From assembly GCA_964019695.1 (NCBI GenBank), contig OZ026520.1, forward strand, positions 31,716,120-31,780,119: a stretch of DNA of 64,000 nucleotides, given 5' to 3'. The translations under genes and the position numbers were made by a program. Under the pieces are notes generated by a model. The model was not told where the DNA came from and ran no database searches. It was given only the letters and a program-made list of their open reading frames with translations. Origin of the DNA: Loripinus fragilis. Taxonomy: Eukaryota; Mollusca; Bivalvia; Lucinida; Lucinidae. Shown here one piece after another: positions 23,201-32,479 of the stretch. The stretch's first letter is position 1; each line of letters begins with the position of its first letter.

Positions 23201-26200
23201 TAGCATTTTCGGATTTCTGCAATTGTGTATCGATTATAAAAAATGACGGTTTTGCTGAATTTAAGGTCCATCTTACTCATAGGAAACAGGTCCCTGTTCT
23301 TCATAACACAGTAATGATTTTCTACGATGAAGGAGATGGATTGGTGGCCGTGCTTATGAGTGTCCTGAAAATTTTTCCTATAAAGTCTGTGACGTTTTCT
23401 TAAACCTTTCGTCACAGTTGTAAGTGAAAATTCGTGATGGATCAGTGAAAATCCAAAACTCGTTGTGACAGAGTTGGGCACCAGTGGAAGTAAGCCAATG
23501 GTAAACAAATGAAATGTTTGAACCAAACCGCGTGTACCAAGGTTAACAAGACTACTTGGAGCGGCTACGGCTCGATTTTTTCTTTTGTTTATGAATAAAG
23601 GACGAGGTCTTTACTATTAAAAGGGGAAGTATTTGTTTACGTCCCATCGAAAATCTTTCAGTTAAACAGGGATGGGTCTTCCTGGGTTGAACCAGTTCTA
23701 AGCTAGGATAAACGTGTCTTGCTCAAGGACCACAACGCAGTGACGCCGGTGAGGCTCTACCACTGAGCCACTGCGCTCCCTAATACCCCTATTCCACACA
23801 GGCCCCGAATCACACGAATTTACACGAATTGACAAATATTTGGATTCGTGGATGAATCGTACTCTTAACTGATTCGCATAGTCCGTAGTGAGTTCTTGCA
23901 ATTCGTAGGTCTATCGGGAATTCGGTTCAAAAGTTTTGAACTGTTAAAAACTTTGGCCACGAATTCCCCGATTCGAAAAATCGTGCGTGATTCGTACCAA
24001 ATTCCTAAGGCATTCTTGGATATCGCAACTGGATCGTAATCGATTCGGGGGCGTTTTTGCATTGTTTTGGGCATTCGTAGCTACTTTTAGCTCATTCGTG
24101 GGGAATCGGGAGATTAAGCCAAGCAATAAAACCAAGGAAGAGATAGCAGAAGGATTTTCCCTAAGGTTAATTACCCCGTCTCGCGCATGTGAGCAGTCCT
24201 AGAAGTTGAAACAGATTTGGCAGATTCTGGAGCACAATCAGGATCAGTCAGTAGCTCCTGGCTGGCGATTTTGCAAATGGCGAACTGCCATATTTTTCCA
24301 AGTCAAAGAGTCTGGGTCAGGGCCTCTCGACTTTAACGTAGTTGTTATCTTCTAGCTATATAATAAGCCGTTTTCAACACTCAAGTTGCAGGATCAATTC
24401 TACTGCTGCTTTACAAGGAACATTCATTTTGGAACTGATGCGCAGAAGCATGTATGGCCTTTTTTTTTATAGCTATCGTGAGAGAAAATCTCGCGAATCG
24501 TGTCGAATCGTCGCGGATTTCTGTTAATTCGTGCCCAATTCGTGCTCATTCCGCATATTATTAACTGATTCGTAATTAATTCCTTAACTTTCGTGCAGCA
24601 TGTTCTAATGTTATTTTCTAATCGTTATGAATTCTTGTGCGATTCCAGCCGAATTGAGCCGATTCCCCCGAATATTCGTAACGACATCGTATCTGAATCG
24701 GGAATGACTCGTAGCTTTACGATTGGAGAAAAAATTAATGAAACCTCACGAATTCCCCCGAATAAGAAAAAAAAATCAATTCGTGGCGATTCGGGCGATT
24801 CGTGGCCTGTGTGGAATAGGGGTATAACAGAAGAAGTATAAATATCCCTATAATTGTTTCCAAAGAAATGAGCTGGTACCTGACAAAATCGACAATATAA
24901 TCTTTGCGTCAGCTTGTGTACCAATCACTTCATATCAGTCTTGAGGTGAGTTCAAAAACGCGAGTGCTCTCGAGCGCTCATTGTACTGATGTCAGGCTTT
25001 ACACATTACGAATAAAGATAGGTACCAGAACAACGAGCGCTCGCGAGCACTCGCGTTGTTGAACTGCTGTGAAACTTATGGTCAGCTATACTGATATCAA
25101 TAAGAAACACCTCGCCTAGTTGTAAACATGAATGCTATATACAAAAGTTCTGTATTTACGTGCATTAATAAAGCCTTATCAGTCAAGCATATATTTTGAA
25201 AACAAAACGCGCTATGTACATGTAATTATTTCAGGTTCAGACAACACATTTATTCAGTTTGTGATAGGGGTCATCAACCGCCACATGGATAAGCAGTATA
25301 CTTCCACGAACAGTTTATGCCAGTGACGCCAGGTAAATCCCAAACCCGTTATAACTTCAAATACCTGTAAACGATCAGGGGCAGACTTGAATTAGCTGTT
25401 CTCTTTACTCCTTCCACTCAGAACAGAAGTCAAGTGTGCTGGAACACCTGTACTGGCGTACGCCAGAGTACTCCATCTTCCAAGGTGGTGCAGACAGAAC
25501 AGTCACGTGACCTGTTCCAAAATAAAATGGCGGAACACTGCCTACACTGTACTGAGATATTTTTCAGCCTTTCCCAATAGGTTCTGATAATTATTCATAT
25601 TGAAAAAATATGGTCATTAGTAAAATGAATTGAAAGCACATGTACTTTGTCATTCTTTTTTCTTCTTCTTCGCAATCGGATAATGTTATTTTTTGACACT
25701 TCAAACGGTAATGGCTTGATTTACTCCGGAGTACTCCAAGGTGCCCAGTTTTGCTTGTTTTAGGTGGCTGTTCTGGCGTACTCCGCGTACTCTGAAATTG
25801 CTAAATCAAGTCCGCCCCTGCTGATAACTTAAATTTAGTACAAAACATATAATGACCTCACTGTTGGAATCTCCTTGCTTATTAGTACATGTGCGTGGCT
25901 AGAGTCCGTGCTCAATAAGAATGGGTGACGAAACAGATTAAAGTTAGAAGTATGAAAGAAAAACCTGTATTGTCCAATCGGGTGAATAAAGTACCATAAC
26001 CTGACCAACCACGTATACTGTAACTATACTCTTATTGCGAACGGACTCCAACCTATCTTTTGTACAATTGCTAAGAAAACAGTACATTTAAATGAGGTGT
26101 TTTTAATTGACAACAGTATTCATGAGGGCTCGTGGCGGGAAGATTCTTGACATTCTTATTAGAATGGCCGCCATGATTGGCCAGATTGAGTCTTCGCTGG

Positions 26201-28744
26201 GCGCATATGATTTTGGTGGTTTTGTCATGCACTGGTATGAAATACTTACATGTATGGATCAATTTGCTGTATTCTGGTACATATACAAGTATAGCATGAT
26301 CGCCATTTCTGTAGATATTCTCAGCAAACCCTACAAGTATACAAAACATATTTGTAAGTTTACTGTATTTCTGGCAGTTCATGCCCGCATATGCGTAAAA
26401 TCATACTTTAAACACCATCTTTACTACGGTAACCCAGGCGTGAACCATCGTGACGATGAATGCAGTGTAACGGAATGTGTCACGAAGATGAGTATAAACA
26501 ATGCGTGCGTTGACCTCAATTTTAGCCCAATCATTTCCTTGTCCCTCCTTTTTGCACGCACCGAGATACACGCGAACAGTGGGTGCTCTGGTGAGACTGT
26601 ACAGATGCACAATGCTCGTCGACCTAAATCCCGTGCACTGGCCCAGTTACTTTTCATCCCCTGGAGAAGGCGGAGGGAGGGATATAGATTTGGCGTTATC
26701 CGTCCGTACCCACATTCGCTCCTTTCAGTTTCCGAAAATTCTCTTTTCCCAAGCCTCCTCCAAGCCCACCCACCCAACAATTTCTTTATTGTTTTTAAGT
26801 TGGCAACTTTTTAACATAGAAAATACCCAAGAAGAATCTTTCGTAGGTACGTCCGTCCTTCCGTCCGTCCAGTTATAAAGGAGTTATTGCCCTTTGATAG
26901 CCTAAATTTCAATGATTTTTTTTCGTTCGCAGCCATAACTAGGTAACCAAAAGGTTTTGTTTTGTTTGATTCTTTACGCCCCAGTCAACAATTTTTCAGT
27001 TATGTCGGTTATGTACTGAATTTATATGACCATGGTTTGCTTATGCACGTGAAGTTACATCAGGGTGTCATCAGTTTATGAGGAGTTATTGTCCTTTGAT
27101 TGCCTAATGTTCAATGATTTTTCTGTCCTAAGCCATTACTAGGTAACCAAAGGATGGACTTTCATGAAACTTATACTGAATATATATGGTTATGGTGTGG
27201 CTATGCACGTGTAGTTTCACATGGGTGTCATCACTTTTAGACGAGTTATTGCCCTTAGATTGCCTAATTTTCAATAATTGTTCCGTCGTAGACCGTAACT
27301 TTGTGTAAGCAATGTGTGGATTGTCATGAAACTTATACTGAATATATTTGACTATTGTGTGAGTTTCAGTAGAGTGTAATCAGTTGTCATTTGATAACCT
27401 TTAGTGTTTTTTTTTCTGTCCTCAGCCAAAACTTAATCAGCAATGAACGGAAATTCTGTAAACTCATACTGAGTATAAATATTATCATCGTGTGGTTTTG
27501 CACATGAAGTTTTATCACGATAACATAAGTATTTGTAGCAGGGGAGTTATTGTTCTTCGATTGCTTAAATAATTTGTTCCGTCCTAAGCAATTGATTTCT
27601 TGAATTTTATTCTGAGCATATATCGCCCCCTTAGCGACAGAAGGAGCTTATTGCGCTTTTCATACTTTTGAAAAATCGCGTTTAATAAATTAAATTATAA
27701 TGTGTGAATCCTGAAAAAACCAGAAAAGATAATCATTGTACTCGAACAGCGCAGTCATCGCTTATTCGTTGCAGTCAACGAGTGCACAGAATAGTGTACA
27801 TAGCTGTTAAAAAGGGTAATATTTTGGTCAAAATTTTAATTCTGAAAATATTCATCGCTAAATACTTCACTTCTGTTTGTTTGCTAAACAAGATGATAGT
27901 CGTTACAGCGCCAGAGTTATGCTAAAAATGTGATTTTTTCCTGAAAAAAGATGAAAGGAATTTTTGTCTATGTTCTGGAATTTATGCTTACTTTTGATAA
28001 AATGCAAAATACCAGTCCTTTAGTGTGCAAAAATATCGAAATCTGAAGGCAGAGCATTTTGAAAGTCATTCAAGCTTTTCATACTGTACGCATAGTTCTG
28101 TATATTGGGTGTTCTGGCCCAGTTGTCGAGGATCTAAATAAAATCGATATGTTGCAGTCGACGACCCGATCTTATCGATAAATAAAGAATTGAATTGATG
28201 TTTTGATGTAAGCCGAGTGCTTTTACATTTTCGGTAAGTGAAAGAAAGTGTTGGTGGTAATTTCTATCAATGTCTTGTCAAAAACGATGCTTAAACAAAA
28301 TTCGTCTGTAAATCACCCAAATTGTGAAAAATATTCAGCTTGGCACAATTCAAGGGCCACAACTATATGGTAAATGAAGGGAAATGATGGGTTGCTCACC
28401 TGAGAATGACTGTTTATAAGGTCAGGGGAAAGCATTATCGCTCCAAACATTACAACTATGAATTTGGATGTATTAGCAGTTTCAAACTCACAATAGAATC
28501 AGTATTTGGCTGTCCCTGCTGGTGGAAACCAATAATAAGTTCTCGACACTTAAATTTAATAAGTTCTCGACACTTAAATTTATATGTAAAAATCGGTCTT
28601 AAAAAGCCCTATTCCGCTACCAGAAAGCAAAACACCGCGGGCGTTATAGTAATTTTTCACGCTACTCCGCGGTTATAACTTGCAACAGTTGATGGGGTAG
28701 AAGGATAAACCTTTTTGTGCATTTTGTAAGGTTCAAGAAACAAA

Positions 28745-28807
<63 letters not shown>

Positions 28808-30881
28808 GCTTTTCTTTTTTAGTTCGTAGAATTTAACTAGTCTGCGATTTACTGGTGATATAGCCAGTTGACAATACTATATTTACTTTGATAATTTTAG
28901 AACATTTGAGCACGAATGTTGGTCTAACTGCGATGAGACCTTCGCAAAAACAGAATATTTTTTCACCCGTGTTTGAAAGCTTAGTTTAAAAAATGAGTAG
29001 CTGACAAAGCTTGGTCAATGACCCTTGGTCAATGACCCTCTGACTTGTCCAAAATGAGTGAGCCCACTTGTGTATGTGTGTTTAATTAAGAGATGGACAA
29101 TTGGCGACACATTGTAAACCTTGAGTTAGGCCAATTGACAAGGGTCCTTTCGCTACATTCACTGCATGTTTTTGCTGTATACAAAAGGGTTGTTTTGACA
29201 AGGGTCCTTTCGCTACATTCACTGCATGTTTTTTGCTGTATACAAAAGTGTTGTTTAAACATTCAGTTTAAGTAAAATGTCAACTTATATTCATATGAGT
29301 AATAATGACTACACAAAGGTCGCAAGTGGTATTTTGTTTTACTCTATTATTGCATTGCAATGTCGGGCAACGAAGACTCATACAAGCCTTTGCAAATGCA
29401 CAGACTCACAAGACCCTTCGCTGCTCGCATATACTAAATGTCCATGCATATGAAGACTCAGGACCGAAGTTTAGACATCTAGACTTTACAGATACAATGA
29501 ACATCCATACAGGCAATTAAAAGACTTTTGCGCACATGTGACACTTACCAAAATGCCCTGTACTTGTCTATATAATTTTAGCTTTCATGATGAATATGAC
29601 ATGAGGGTCTGTCATTCATTAGCCACGTCCTAAAAATATGTTTGTATTAACTGAGAACATTACATACCCAGATCAGCATGCACATTTACACATATTCACA
29701 CAGAATAGTCAGTGCATTTGTTATTCACTCCTCAAAAGCATTAGGCCTATTGCTATAACACTTGCTTTATTCAAATTTTCAGAATGCATGCACAGTGGCT
29801 CCGACTTGAGACTCTGGGATAGTTGGTTCAAGCCTCACTGGAGGCAATATATCGTGTACAGAGCAAGACACTTTTGTTTCTCAGCTTAGTACTGTTTCAA
29901 CCCAAGAAACACCCTGGCATAAATGAAAGATTGTTAACTGGGATGTAACTTTTGCATCAAGTCAAACAAAACACAAAGCAAAAGCATTACTCTTTTTATG
30001 ATTTAAGCTAGTCCCTGTAGCTTAGCAGAAAAATGATACTTCAAATCTTGAGGTAATGGGTTCATTTAAATAGCCCTGCACATGCCACTACCATTGTTGA
30101 GGTTTGGCTGCACGAGATTATAAAACAGTTTAGCATAATAAGTGTTATGGTCATATTTTTCAGATGCTAACATTTGTTGACATTTAAAAAATTACGACTT
30201 GAACAAATGACACTGCCTGCTGTTCTGAGCAAGAAAATTGCTTCATTTGTTTGTATTTTGCTAGCTATCTAGACAAATTTATTTAACACTAGCCAATATG
30301 AATGGGAAACGGGTCCCAATATCATGGATATGTATCCATATCTGAAAACGGCAGCCTTTACATAATTATATTCATACCTGTGTTATCATAAAAATCGACA
30401 ATCATGGCATTGTTCCATCAACCGTTATCTTGCTTATATCTCTGAAGACTAAGTGAAAGCAATGACTCAGATCATTGACTCAGCTCCTGTTATTAGAACA
30501 TTCCAACTTCAGACAATGCCAGCGCTCTGGATAAGCTGAAAAGTTTGACGTATCAGTTGAGCTGGTTAGTTAAATTTTGATATATTTTTAGATCTAACGT
30601 TGATTATAAACTAGATTATTGTGACCAGGGGTGTTTTTAAGAAACACACAAATTGGTTACAAAGGAAATCTAGGAGAAACTCAGACTGAGGTCTTATCTG
30701 GAGAATTATGTGCATATGCCGCTTTCCCAGCGTTTCGATTTTTATAACATCAATACAAAAGAAGAAAAAAAAATCGCTTACATTTGAACGCTATTTCTGA
30801 GCAAGCTGATCCGTCCATCGCAACAATAATCCGCCGTTTCTCTGCATTTCCATTTTTCTGGGTTCCATTTTGGTCAGACAT
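17037..30881 (-). CDS. Universal stress protein (USP-A domain) gene, three exons found, one or more missing
   Basis: Exons on -: 30782-30881 (start), 18626-18732, 17037-17243 (stop). Exon 1 ends in phase 1; the 18.6-kb exon starts with two bases of a codon, so they cannot join directly and at least one exon (length divisible by 3) encoding the beta2/alpha2 part lies between 18735 and 30779. I could not locate it. Exon 1 carries RRIIVAMDGSACSEIAFK (first beta strand with the ATP-site Asp). The last exon carries GTRGLGSIRRTLLGSVSDY, the G-x2-G-x9-G-S nucleotide-binding motif. Family members are small cytoplasmic nucleotide-binding proteins, expanded in molluscs and often induced by stress. That the three exons form one gene is inferred from order, strand and phase; two neighbouring paralogs are possible. 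Confidence 0.75.
17693..18365 (-). repeat. ~178-bp tandem repeat, about 4 copies, intron of USP gene B
   Basis: 'atgtctaagttcaacatcc' or a close variant recurs at about 17694, 17872, 18051 and 18228, and 'cttcaat(a/g)tgt(g/c)' and 'gattacacaaacca' recur between. The ORF spanning 18316-18621 is made partly of the last unit and antisense to a USP exon. Confidence 0.88.
18626..18732 (-). CDS. USP gene B, internal exon
   Basis: The acceptor ttttacag precedes 18732 on -; the donor gtagtt follows 18626. After two bases of a split codon it reads MMTADPNLMNKLVDEEQKRV, then KLMVDKFLEMMKNAQ: the long amphipathic helix of metazoan USPs. It ends in phase 0 and joins VEGTVKQFAG of the last exon. Confidence 0.82.
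18795..19033. mobile_element. TGAGCC MITE, copy 2, in USP gene B
   Basis: Same ends and interior as the copy at 2153; flanking duplication TA (18793-18794 and 19034-19035). It lies only about 60 bases upstream (on -) of the USP exon at 18626-18732. Confidence 0.88.
19040..22455. other. Intronic stretch of USP gene B, nothing further recognised
   Basis: AT-rich sequence with no long frame or clear repeat. The missing second USP exon should lie between 18735 and 30779; I looked for a - strand exon following AFK/AFQ-T and did not find a convincing one here. Confidence 0.4.
19450..19506. repeat. Hairpin 'catagtattgagt'
   Basis: 'catagtattgagttaa' pairs with 'ttactcaatactatg' with a short loop; 15-bp arms. 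Confidence 0.8.
22460..22755 (-). mobile_element. GTAAGTAAGGG repeat, minus strand
   Basis: Reverse complement of the 58348 copy over nearly its whole length, from 'aaacaggtttaagccctcc' to 'tttgcacccttacttactt'. Confidence 0.8.
22917..23348. mobile_element. MITE with 'ccaccaatccatctccttcat' ends (copy 2)
   Basis: Left CCACCAATCCATCTCCTTCA and right the exact inverse (gatgaaggagatggattggtgg). 432 bp. Better preserved than the 16473 copy. Confidence 0.88.
23640..23782 (-). mobile_element. SINE family 1 copy, minus strand
   Basis: On + it reads 'cctgggttgaaccagttcta', 'tgtcttgctcaaggaccaca', 'ctaccactgagccactgcgc', the reverse complement of the family 1 head and body. The head abuts the left end of the 1-kb TIR element at 23784. 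Confidence 0.8.
23784..24824. mobile_element. 1.04-kb TIR element, 'TACCCCTATTCCACAC' ends
   Basis: Left TACCCCTATTCCACACAGGC and right the exact inverse (gcctgtgtggaataggggta), continuing '...ccgaatc'/'gattcgtgg'. The interior is full of 'attcgt'/'acgaat' motifs in both orientations. No transposase frame; longest open frames are 60-100 codons without domains. Confidence 0.9.
24943..25068. repeat. Inverted pair rich in 'gcgagtgctc'
   Basis: 'gttcaaaaacgcgagtgctc' on the left pairs with 'gagcactcgcgttgttgaac' on the right around an ~60-bp loop. Confidence 0.8.
25376..25820. mobile_element. CAGGGGC MITE (hAT-like ends)
   Basis: Left CAGGGGCAGACTTGAATTAG and right the inverse of CAGGGGCGGACTTGATTTAG. 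445 bp, containing 'ggcgtacgccagagtactcc' and similar inverse motifs. No clear target duplication. Confidence 0.85.
25899..26052. mobile_element. AGTCCGT MITE
   Basis: Left 'agagtccgtgctcaataaga' and right the inverse of 'ggagtccgttcgcaataaga'. About 150 bp. Confidence 0.75.
26107..26880. other. Region with several overlapping long open frames, no gene recognised
   Basis: The longest uninterrupted frame in the window (235 codons on +, 26107-26814) overlaps a 125-codon + frame and 118- and 103-codon - frames. None shows a domain, signal peptide or repeat I recognise. The stretch is more GC-rich than its surroundings, which alone lowers stop frequency. It could be a remnant of a mobile element. 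Confidence 0.25.
26876..27550 (+). repeat. Tandem 'gagttattgccctt' repeats, 4 copies
   Basis: 'gagttattg(c/t)cctttgat' occurs near 26880, 27081, 27243 and in decayed form at 27385, with 'cctaagccattactaggtaa', 'catgaaacttatactgaata' and 'tatgcacgtg(a/t)agtt' in each. This repeat type is common in bivalve genomes, from general knowledge. Confidence 0.85.
28534..28581 (+). repeat. 24-bp exact tandem duplication
   Basis: 'aataagttctcgacacttaa' plus attt, twice in a row without change. Confidence 0.95.
28746..28804. repeat. (CA)n microsatellite
   Basis: About 28 uninterrupted CA units. Confidence 0.98.
29139..29255 (+). repeat. 58-bp tandem duplication
   Basis: 'gacaagggtcctttcgctac' through 'gctgtatacaaaag(g/t)gttgtt' occurs twice head to tail with two differences, so it is young. 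Confidence 0.92.
29790..29970 (+). mobile_element. SINE family 1 copy, A box damaged
   Basis: 'gcacagtggctc' is followed by a deletion of the 'agtggtagag' part, then 'ttggttcaagcctcactgg', 'agagcaagacac', 'cttagtactgtttcaaccca'. Old and diverged. Confidence 0.7.
30005..30085 (+). repeat. tRNA-like SINE head fragment of a third family
   Basis: 'ccctgtagcttagcag' (A-box-like) and 'tgaggtaatgggttcattt' (B-box-like) at the usual spacing, without the family 1 or 2 body. Too degraded for a tRNA gene. Confidence 0.4.
30782..30881 (-). CDS. USP gene B, coding exon 1
   Basis: ATG is at 30881-30879; 33 codons plus one base. The Asn/Gln-rich leader (MSDQNGTQKNGNAEK) is followed by RRIIVAMDGSACSEIAFK. 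The donor gtaagc lies at 30781 downwards. The junction after AFK plus T (phase 1) is identical in position to the one in the USP exon at 2993-3083. Confidence 0.8.
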
Positions 30882-31032
30882 GCTTTCGGTTGTAAACAAG
30901 GCACTTTTGCAGGAGGCACACTGGTAATTGTAACGTTACTTTAGTCATTTTGCGTAAGAGTATATTTTGTACACGATAATAATTATTGGCGCAGACTCTA
31001 TTTGTCTTTTATATCAGCTGGCCTTATATCAA

Positions 31033-31270
31033 TACTGTTAACTGTCTTGCCAGCCAAGAGTGACAGTGATGTCATGTTTTGTTTACAAAGTTATCAGGGA
31101 CTTATAATCGATAGATCACTTGTGTATTAATCCTATCCGCAGGATAGAATTAATACACAAGTGATCTATCGAATCGCGTTTGTTAAAGTGGTGTGTACAA
31201 GTTAATATTTTACTTAACAATTGTAAACAAAATATTACGTCACTGTCACTCTTGACTGGCACGACAGTAC
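31033..31270. mobile_element. Palindromic MITE
   Basis: Outer ends 'actgttaactgtcttgccag', 'caagagtgacagtga' mirror 'tcactgtcactcttgactgg', 'gcacgacagtac'. The centre 31109-31171 is an almost perfect hairpin (CGATAGATCACTTGTGTATT and inverse). Confidence 0.88.
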
Positions 31271-31784
31271 TAATCTAATTGTTCATATACAGCATAAATA
31301 TACAAACTGGTGGGTATGGTGAGGGTTGAGACCGGGCGGGGTTGCGCCACTGGTCTTGCCGCCCCACTGGCCGCCTCATATCAAATGATTGCAATGGGGA
31401 ACCGGTGCAACAGGTGTAACTAAAAGTACAAAACCATCATGAAGATTAACCGTGTAATGATTTATGTTTCCCTCTAGAAAGTATAGTTTTCATGCAGGAA
31501 TTGATATAGGCCTACAGCGAAAACATTTGATTATAGTGATTTTCACAACTAGTTAAGGTCCTGACTTAGTGCGACAGTGGATTAAATGAAGGGCTGTAGT
31601 CGCAAAATAAAGAAACCCGGCACATGTGTACCATACACAATTGCGTCCCTTCAAGCTTAAAATGGGGATTACTCTTAAAGGAAATATTTTTCTCCAATTT
31701 CTTAATTTCCTTTAAGATAATTCACTTATGGAATGAGAAAATAGTTATATGTGCACATCAGGTGCCCAGTCAGTAAACAATCTC

Positions 31785-31850
31785 GGGCCACTATCGGCCC
31801 ACCAGCAAAACGTCATTTAAATGACGTTTGAATGGCGGGCCGATTATGCT
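31785..31850. repeat. Hairpin related to 10874-10935
   Basis: 'tcggcccaccagcaaaacgt' and 'gacgtttgaatggcgggccga' pair imperfectly; the centre is 'catttaaatg'. Confidence 0.75.
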
Positions 31851-32479
31851 TACTGGCCCAGTGGGTTATCTCCCTTGAATGTACACATTTTTCATTACGC
31901 ACACGAGCTGCACGTAATGGACGCTACGTCTATACTCTAAACTGTGTAGAGGACTACTGCACTTTGAACAACGAATGTCCTGATCAGATTGCACGAAAGA
32001 GTAGGTTGGTCCGAGCTGGTTACCGCTTTAAGTATTCTTTCGTGTGTAACACGCTCATTTTTCTTTAAAAAATCTGCATTAAGTCATTATCACTTTCAAT
32101 TAAGCTTGTTGCACAGATGCACGTCTGTGTCTTTAATGGCGTAATAACAATGCCTAGTTGTTGACCTACATATTCCCGTAGTATAAATTGCCTGCTACGC
32201 TGATTTGTTATTGATTTATTTTTTTTACTCAAAACACAACTTTTATTCAATGTGTGTTTGATCTATGTTTTCCATTCTCTCCAGTATGCTAATGACAAAA
32301 TTTTCATTATGTGAATACAATACCAAGCAACAGCTTTGTCGTTTATCTATACACAGCGACAAAAGTTAAGAGTATCTAGTAGATTAGAAAGAGCACAGAC
32401 AGACGCACGCACATTACACATGATTTAATGAAAAGAAAACATGACTTGTTTTACTACTGCTGCATTTCTGATATATACT

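Larger units (their letters stand above)
27555..29135. other. Intronic stretch of USP gene B, no exon recognised
   Basis: Only the microsatellite and short duplications stand out. A donor-like site on - at ~28399 (CTCAG/gtgagc) has no convincing USP coding sequence upstream. Confidence 0.35.

Noticed and set aside
28390..28480. Possible missing USP exon on - (donor-like CTCAG/gtgagc)
   Set aside because: The upstream sequence does not give a USP-like peptide in the required phase and shows no acceptor.
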